Assembly (NCBI GenBank): GCA_021018995.1
Contig: CM037587.1
Coordinates: 15,687,366-15,751,365 of the forward strand
DNA length: 64,000 nt
From: Chloranthus sessilifolius
Taxonomy: Eukaryota; Streptophyta; Magnoliopsida; Chloranthales; Chloranthaceae
Direction: 5' to 3'
Shown one piece after another: positions 58,668 to 64,000 of the stretch. The position numbers and the translations under genes were made by a program. A model generated the notes under the pieces. It was not told where the DNA came from, ran no database searches, and saw only the letters and a list, made by a program, of their open reading frames with translations. Numbering within the stretch: the first letter of the stretch is position 1; every line of letters begins with the position of its first letter.

Positions 58668-60217
58668 TGTAAACACCCAAATTTGGCCCAAGGCTCGATC
58701 GAAGCACACTTCGAGAGAGGCACACTTCTGAGCTTCTCAAAACCTTAGGAGTCATCCCAAACCCTTAGGAGTCACCCCCGATCCCTTAGAAACCTCCCTG
58801 AACCTATAAAAAGCAATCCCAACCTTTAGAAGCCATTCCGAACCCATACCTAGACTTTCCTGAGCAATGATCAAAGAGTGGTGTACTGGGACTAGCTGAT
58901 ATCTTCTACTATAATTGAATCATATACCATTGAAAAGTAGAAGTCTCCAGCTTTCCGACAAGCTAAGAATCATCTTATTCGGAGTTGAACATCGAAAGAT
59001 ATCGAGTTTTGAATTTTTTGGCAAAATTAGGGTTTTGGGTGGGGGATCCATATGAATTTGGCACATGTAATACATGCGCCAAACCATTTTTGGGAAGAAA
59101 TGGCTTGGTGTAAGTATTAGTTGCGCCAGGTTTAAGTGGGTCTCCCTGCAGCCTTGCAACTTCCCATGCACTGTTTTACTGTACCTTTGCCTAGCGCATC
59201 TATTAGTTGCGCCAGGATTAACTACAGTATACCTAGATTTTTTACTTGAATTTCATCTTTGGAATTTGACTTCTTGACCATCTTGATGCCCTGGGTATGT
59301 TTCACTTATTTTTTTGCACCCTTCCTTACTTTATTTGCAACCCTTAAGTGATTTGAAACACTACCCTGTAATCCACCATTGGAGTAACCTTCACACTTTT
59401 CCAAGTTCTTGAAAACCTAGGAAACCTTAGATGCTAGATTATCTAATTGATAAACCAATTTAGACTCTAAGCATCCTCCTAACCTCTCATTTTCCTATAA
59501 ATAGAGCGGTACCCCTCCCTTTGAAAGGACTTCAAATTTTTTCTAAGAGAGAAGATTAAGAAAGAAGCTCCCTCTCCCTTTGGTGCCCCCTTTTGCATAC
59601 AAATTCCAGAATTCCAAAACCTTCTTTAGACCTTACCTTTCCTCAAATATCCCCTAGTTTAGGTGAGATACATCCTCTAGCCTTCCTTCTCTACCTCTTA
59701 GCTATCAAGCCCTAGGAATTAGAACCCTTATTCTAACCATACAAGCCATTGGAGGCTCACTGAAGCATGTCTACGCAAGGATCCATAGCGGTGCAACAAG
59801 GGCTTGAGAGCTCCGGTTCTCCCCTCTACTCCTCTACCTTCTTTGTTCTTCCTCTATCCTCGCATTTGTGCCGTTACACCGCCAAAATTCTGATAGGAAC
59901 AGAGAGGCACAAATAGGATATTGGTTCCCTAGGGCAAGAGGAAGGATTCTTGCTTCTTTTATTTTATTTTTGTTTTGGCCATAAGCAGAGACCACATTAA
60001 GCGGGTTGATCGGGTACCTAACACCTTCCCAATTGATAATCGAAACCCCTATCCAAGAGACTTTGGCGTAGATTGGTGAATCAGTCATATTTGGTACTTT
60101 GGTGAATTTAATATGGATTTAGGTTTCCCAAGACACCAAAAGCTCTGGGTCGCGACTCTAAATTTTTCACGAGTACGCATCGTCGCGACGGGATCGTCAA
60201 AAATCTACGGTTGCACA
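58668..60217 (+). repeat. 5' LTR of the plus-strand Tat element
   Basis: Starts TGTAAACACCCAAATTTGGC and ends TACGGTTGCACA; 1550 bp. TATA box at 59493-59507. Palindromic word variants at about 59057-59087, 59102-59131 and 59190-59212. Near its end is TCGTCGCGACGGGATCGTC. Confidence 0.92.
59493..59507 (+). promoter_or_regulatory. TATA box of the plus-strand Tat LTR
   Basis: CCTATAAATAGAGCG, conserved in all three Tat LTRs. The palindromic words lie about 280-440 bp upstream. Confidence 0.72.
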
Positions 60218-60219
60218 GA

Positions 60220-60237
60220 TGGCGACTCTACTGGGGA
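60220..60237 (+). other. Primer binding site (tRNA-Arg type)
   Basis: TGGCGACTCTACTGGGGA, two bases after the LTR end. One base different from the Ogre tRNA-Arg PBS form TGGCGACTCCACTGGGGA. Confidence 0.9.
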
Positions 60238-61635
60238 GTAGCTAGTAGAGCTTCCCCTTGAATTTTGACCTTTTTATTTCATATCACTAACCTTATTGCT
60301 GTTTTTTTTTTACTCACCCCTACAATTTCATCAATTTTCTCACCCCTACTTTTACGTCATTTACGAGCCTTAACCAATTGGCAGGCCTACTTGCGCATCG
60401 TCTTTAAAATTCCTTACTTTTCCTGTCATTTACGTGCCTTAGTCGATTGACGGGCCTACTTGCGCTTTGTCTTTATGTTTCTTTAATTTTTCTATCATTT
60501 ACACGCCTTAGCCATTTTGGCGGGCCTACGTGCGCAGTTATTTTCTCGCGATCATATGCTATCAATGAATGCCGGCCAGTACAAGCGGTACGGGACAATC
60601 ACCACCCATTTTTGGACTTTAAAGAAAACTCATCTAAAAATTAAAATTGAACGAACAAACGGGACTTAATTGAATTTTGCGAGGCTAGATTTTCAAGGGT
60701 TGGGTTTTTCTTAGCAAAGATACAAACACCCGGTTCTTAGTATGATGGCAGCCCCTAGTGATGATGATCCAGAAAAATACCAACCCACCTAGTATCTGAG
60801 AAAGCGCTTACGCTGGAGGTATATCGGGCGGGTAACCTATCTCGTTACAAAGCCTAAAACCCATGGGAGAGAGCGTTAGTGGACCCGCTTTGGCCTTGTA
60901 TCCCTTAGGTTCGGTGAGGAGAGACCCGTTGTAATTAAGCAAGCTGCCCCAGGAAGCATAGCTTCCAAAAAAACCAAAAAAAGACTCATTTCGGGCTGCT
61001 ATTTCTGTTGTCAAACCTGTTTGACCCCACTATCTTGCCTAGCGCAACTAATACATGCGCCAAGCCAAAATTACCCAGTTTTGCTCTTGCGCAACTAATA
61101 CATGTGCCAAGCTTAGAATCTGAACAATTTTGCCTGGTGCATCTAATACTTGCGCCAAGCCTATTTTAGGCAATGCAGCCTGAATCTGTGGCCTATCTCA
61201 CCATCCCCGAGTTCCCTGCTCATCAGTTTAGTATCTCTGATAAATCCCACACTCTTTGACACCCAATATGCCCCCGTCGGTCAAAAGAAGGTGACTTCTT
61301 TTTTACTCGCTCTAGGGATCGGGTTGTTTGCATCAATTTTCATGCCTTTAATAGATCAAAGAACTTCCCTTTGATTCTTTTGAAGCGCATCAGGGTCTTG
61401 CCACAAGACTTATTTAGGGTACGAAAGCCACCCGGGACGGGAATTCAAAGGCCCCGGAATCCTTAAATCATTTCATTTATAAAAAATTCCAAAAAATTAA
61501 ATAATTGAAAAAACCAAAATAGGGATTTGTGGTGCCAGCATAACGACATCGCCTTCACCCCCATCATCCCATAGGGGAAGAAGGAAACTTTATGGGCCCC
61601 ACCCGAGGCACCTGTACCCTACCCGATACAGAGCC
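60238..61635 (+). mobile_element. Leader of the plus-strand Tat element
   Basis: Noncoding, about 1.4 kb. Three units of a 60-75-bp repeat marked by CATTTACGTGCCTTAG and CGGGCCTACTTGCGC lie at 60355-60540. Three palindromic words are at 61033-61064, 61083-61111 and 61132-61160. Gag begins at 61636. Confidence 0.82.
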
Positions 61636-62418
61636 ATGTCGTGGGTAGTGGACCCGGCCTACACCGATCCTGACTCATTCCCGCCACATTCCCCAACTCA
61701 TTCCCATATAGAAGAGGCCTTCACATCCGTCCCCCTTACCCAATCTCCGTTTCGCGTCACCGGGCCCTTCGGTGCACCCATCTGCCCGTCCACCACCTCT
61801 CAAAACATTCAAAACCCAACACCCTATTCTCCATCATTTTCTCAAACCATGTCCATTCCCCCCCCCATATCCATGCCAAATCAACTACATTTCCCATTCA
61901 CATTATCCAGTCCTGTCAATTACATACAAATTAATGCCTATCAACCATACACTGTGACCCCCATTAAGTACTCAATAGCCCATCATGTACCCCATATCCC
62001 ACCACCACCTATCAATTATCAGTGGTCCACCCCTACCCCATTACCCCCGGTGCAACCATCCACAAACCTCGCCACCCCCAGTTGGCCCATTTTCTCCACC
62101 CGCCCATCCCTGTCGGAGATTAGCCAAGTATCGCCTACCCTTCCTAAGCCATCAGTACAAGCACATCAAATACCGGTAGCCACTCCATTTCAGATCTCGG
62201 GACCAACCTACAATCCTCATCAGGTCTCGCTCAGTTATGAGCAGATAGACATCAATGCCGACAACAGTAAGGAAGGGGTAGTTGACTTTGTCACCAGATC
62301 TGGAAAAATCTCCAAGCAACCAGAAACACCAGCAGTAGCACAAGCCCAACCAGAGGGGAAGAAAGATAGTGTAGTGCCGTTCGAGAAAATGAGTAAAGAA
62401 TACATACTGGAGACTTAG
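61636..62418 (+). pseudogene. Gag N-terminus and proline-rich linker of the plus-strand Tat element
   Basis: A 260-residue frame opens MSWVVDPAYTDPDSFPPHSP, the same start as the minus copy. Residues 1-90 match gag N-terminus text (TGPFGAPICPSTTSQNIQN). About 95-160 is the proline-rich linker (VPHIPPPPINYQWSTPTPLP). The rest leads into the protease region (EGVVDFVTRSGKISKQPE, EKMSKEYILET). It would be an N-terminal gag/linker piece; the capsid domain is not seen. The frame is long and open, which is unusual among the fossils here, but without the capsid a working gag is unlikely. Confidence 0.85.
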
Positions 62419-62427
62419 CTGAGAAGA

Positions 62428-63375
62428 ATGTCAGCTCATATCATGATCTGGGACTTATTGATGACGTCCCCACTTTATTTTCAAGCCTTAATGGGGGCAT
62501 TAAAGAACGCACACGCATCTCTTCAGGTGAGCTCAGATGAAGTCAGGCAGATAATTGGACAGGTGATGGCTCCCAATGTCATTTCATTTTCAGACACCGA
62601 TTTATCGGAGGAAGGAAATAGTCACTCAAAATCCCTCAATATCACTATGGAATCCAAAAACATGATAATCATCCCCTTGGTATTAATTGAAAATGGGTTT
62701 GCTCTGAATGTATGCCCCTTGAGAACAACTACAAAGATTGGAGTAGATCCGTGCATGTTGAGACCTACAAGAACTAGTGTCAGAGGTTTTGATAACATGA
62801 GAAGGGAGATAATGGGAGAAGTTGACCTTGAGCTAGTGATTGGGCCAATGACCTTCTCCATACTATTTCAAGTAATGGATATCAATTCCTCTTTTAATTT
62901 GTTACTAGGGGCCCATGGTTACACGAAGTTAGAGTGATACCATCGATGCTACACCAGAAGCTTAAGTTCATGTCCGGGCAGAAACTTATCACCATCATAG
63001 GTGAAGGACACGATGAGAAGGAAAAGGCCACCCACATCATTGAGAACCCAAAAGTGCTGAATGTGCCACACACGACTGAAGATACTGACCTCCATAGTTT
63101 CGAATACGAGGTATCGGTTGTAGTCTCAGATCCCTCGAAAAGCATCACTTCAAGAACCGGAAGTGGAATGGTAGCGGCAGTGACCATGCTCCAGAAATGA
63201 GGCTATCAAAAGGGTAAAGGACTAGCACCCTAACTGCAAGGTAGGAGAGAACTGATCAAGGCTAAGGGAGGCCAGTAGGTCGGATTTGGGCTAGGTTATA
63301 AGCCCACAGAAGAAGAAGTCCGAGAGGCTAAGGAGAGAGCCCGTGCCACGACAGCCGCAAGAGCCAGGGGATAAA
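62428..63375 (+). pseudogene. Tat-type protease with G-patch-like region, plus strand
   Basis: Reads LMGALKNAHASLQVSSDEVR, PLVLIENGFALNVCPLRTT at the active-site position, GFDNMRREIMGEVDLEL and FQVMDINSSFNLLLG, then KLKFMSGQKLITIIGEG and a glycine-rich G-patch-like segment near 63190-63250 matching 25378-26400. The region would encode polyprotein processing. Fossil with a few breaks. Confidence 0.85.
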
Positions 63376-64000
63376 CCTAGAGGAGAAGGCCTATCCCAGG
63401 CCTCACGTCAAAGATTCATTTGTGAGCATCGAGGTTGTGAAAATTGATCGGAATAGGATAACTCAATTAACCCCACATAAACCTGCGACATCTGTTGTCT
63501 CTCTTTGAGGAACGATGTTCCATACCTGCACAATCCCCCTTGTGGTAAACCATCACAGGACTATGCTAATATTTGAGGATAGAATCTCAGACGAACCTAG
63601 GATCAACATGATGGAGGCTGACTCCAAAGAGCCATATTTGTCAGCACCCTCCATCCAAATCTAAACAAGTAAAGGAGTGGCATCTTAAGTACGCAATTGG
63701 GCATCTATGCCCCAAACTCTAGAAGCAACAAGTGGCTTGAAATACGGCACCCATTTCCCAAAAAAACAATCTATAAAAAGAGAGATGAGCCCTTGGCAGG
63801 CAATACCATGTATATATAGGGATTCACTTTGCCAAGAGCCCATTTCCGAAGAAAACAAAAATCCCAAAAACATAGAAAAAATACAAAACCCAAAAATATT
63901 GTCTTTTAAAATTCTGAATAAAATCAAAGAAAAAGCTTAATCGAAAAACCCGTCCCACATGAAGTCGACCCCTTTCCTGTAGAAATACAAGAAGAGTTAG
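63376..64000 (+). pseudogene. Protease-RT linker of the plus-strand Tat element, running off the window
   Basis: Text PKKQSIKREMSPWQAIPCIY and SEENKNPKNIEKIQN matches the minus copy at 24655-25026. No domain is recognised. RT would lie beyond position 64000. Confidence 0.78.

Larger units (their letters stand above)
58668..64000 (+). mobile_element. Tat/Ogre-like element, plus strand, running off the window
   Basis: Same family as the minus-strand Tat element at 3001-35564. 5' LTR (58668-60217), PBS (60220-60237), leader with palindromic words, gag N-terminus and proline-rich linker (61636-62418), protease with G-patch-like region (62428-63375), and the start of the protease-RT linker (to 64000). 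The capsid core present in the minus copy is not seen here. The part in view has several breaks, so it is probably not autonomous. Its 3' half lies outside the window. Confidence 0.92.

Noticed and set aside
1-64000. tRNA, rRNA, host protein genes
   Set aside because: I searched by eye for tRNA arms, rRNA signatures and non-retroelement domains and found none. A small or spliced host gene with short exons could still be missed.

Overview
This 64 kb window looks like plant heterochromatin, almost certainly from a eudicot. It is AT-rich, and essentially everything that can be classified is LTR retrotransposon: Athila-type and Tat/Ogre-type Ty3/gypsy elements (known from angiosperms) and Del/Tekay-type chromoviruses. 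I found no convincing host protein gene, tRNA, rRNA or CRISPR array. Every recognisable gag, protease, RT, RNase H and integrase stretch belongs to an element, and nearly all elements are broken fossils.

Left half (1-42164), a deep nest. The oldest layer is the 3' part of an Athila-like element on the plus strand (39250-42164). It was cut by a minus-strand Del/Tekay-type LTR (38123-39249 visible). That LTR was cut by a second Athila-like element of the same family as the first (2950-3000 plus 35565-38122 visible). This copy was hit by another minus-strand Del/Tekay-type LTR (1-2949) and by a 32.6 kb composite Tat/Ogre-like element (3001-35564, minus). Inside the Tat element sit a 12.85 kb Athila-type element (8183-21034, minus, perfect 5-bp target duplication CGCCC) and an Athila-type solo LTR (28940-31337, duplication GTGGG).

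Right half (42165-64000). After about 1.1 kb of unclassified repeat-like DNA comes the protease part of a chromovirus. It is interrupted by a chromodomain-bearing Del/Tekay element (43600-57897, duplication TTGTT), whose 5' LTR contains a 2.3 kb solo LTR (44015-46315, duplication ATGAG). Pol of the interrupted element resumes at 57903 and is cut at 58280 by a Tat-type LTR. A second Tat-family element (58668 to beyond the window) is inserted into that LTR. Related copies inside the window preserve the uninterrupted target for the Tat insertion and for the 2.3 kb solo LTR.

The most unusual signal is shared by seven otherwise unrelated LTR families: each carries its own short, usually CpG-containing, palindromic or inverted-repeat word iterated several times in the LTR. 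Where a TATA box is visible, the words lie roughly 0.15-0.7 kb upstream of it. In four families the same word reappears in untranslated interior sequence without the surrounding LTR sequence. In the one LTR pair I could align across such words, differences cluster inside them as mostly C/T and G/A changes, as expected if they are methylated. All comparisons were made by eye.
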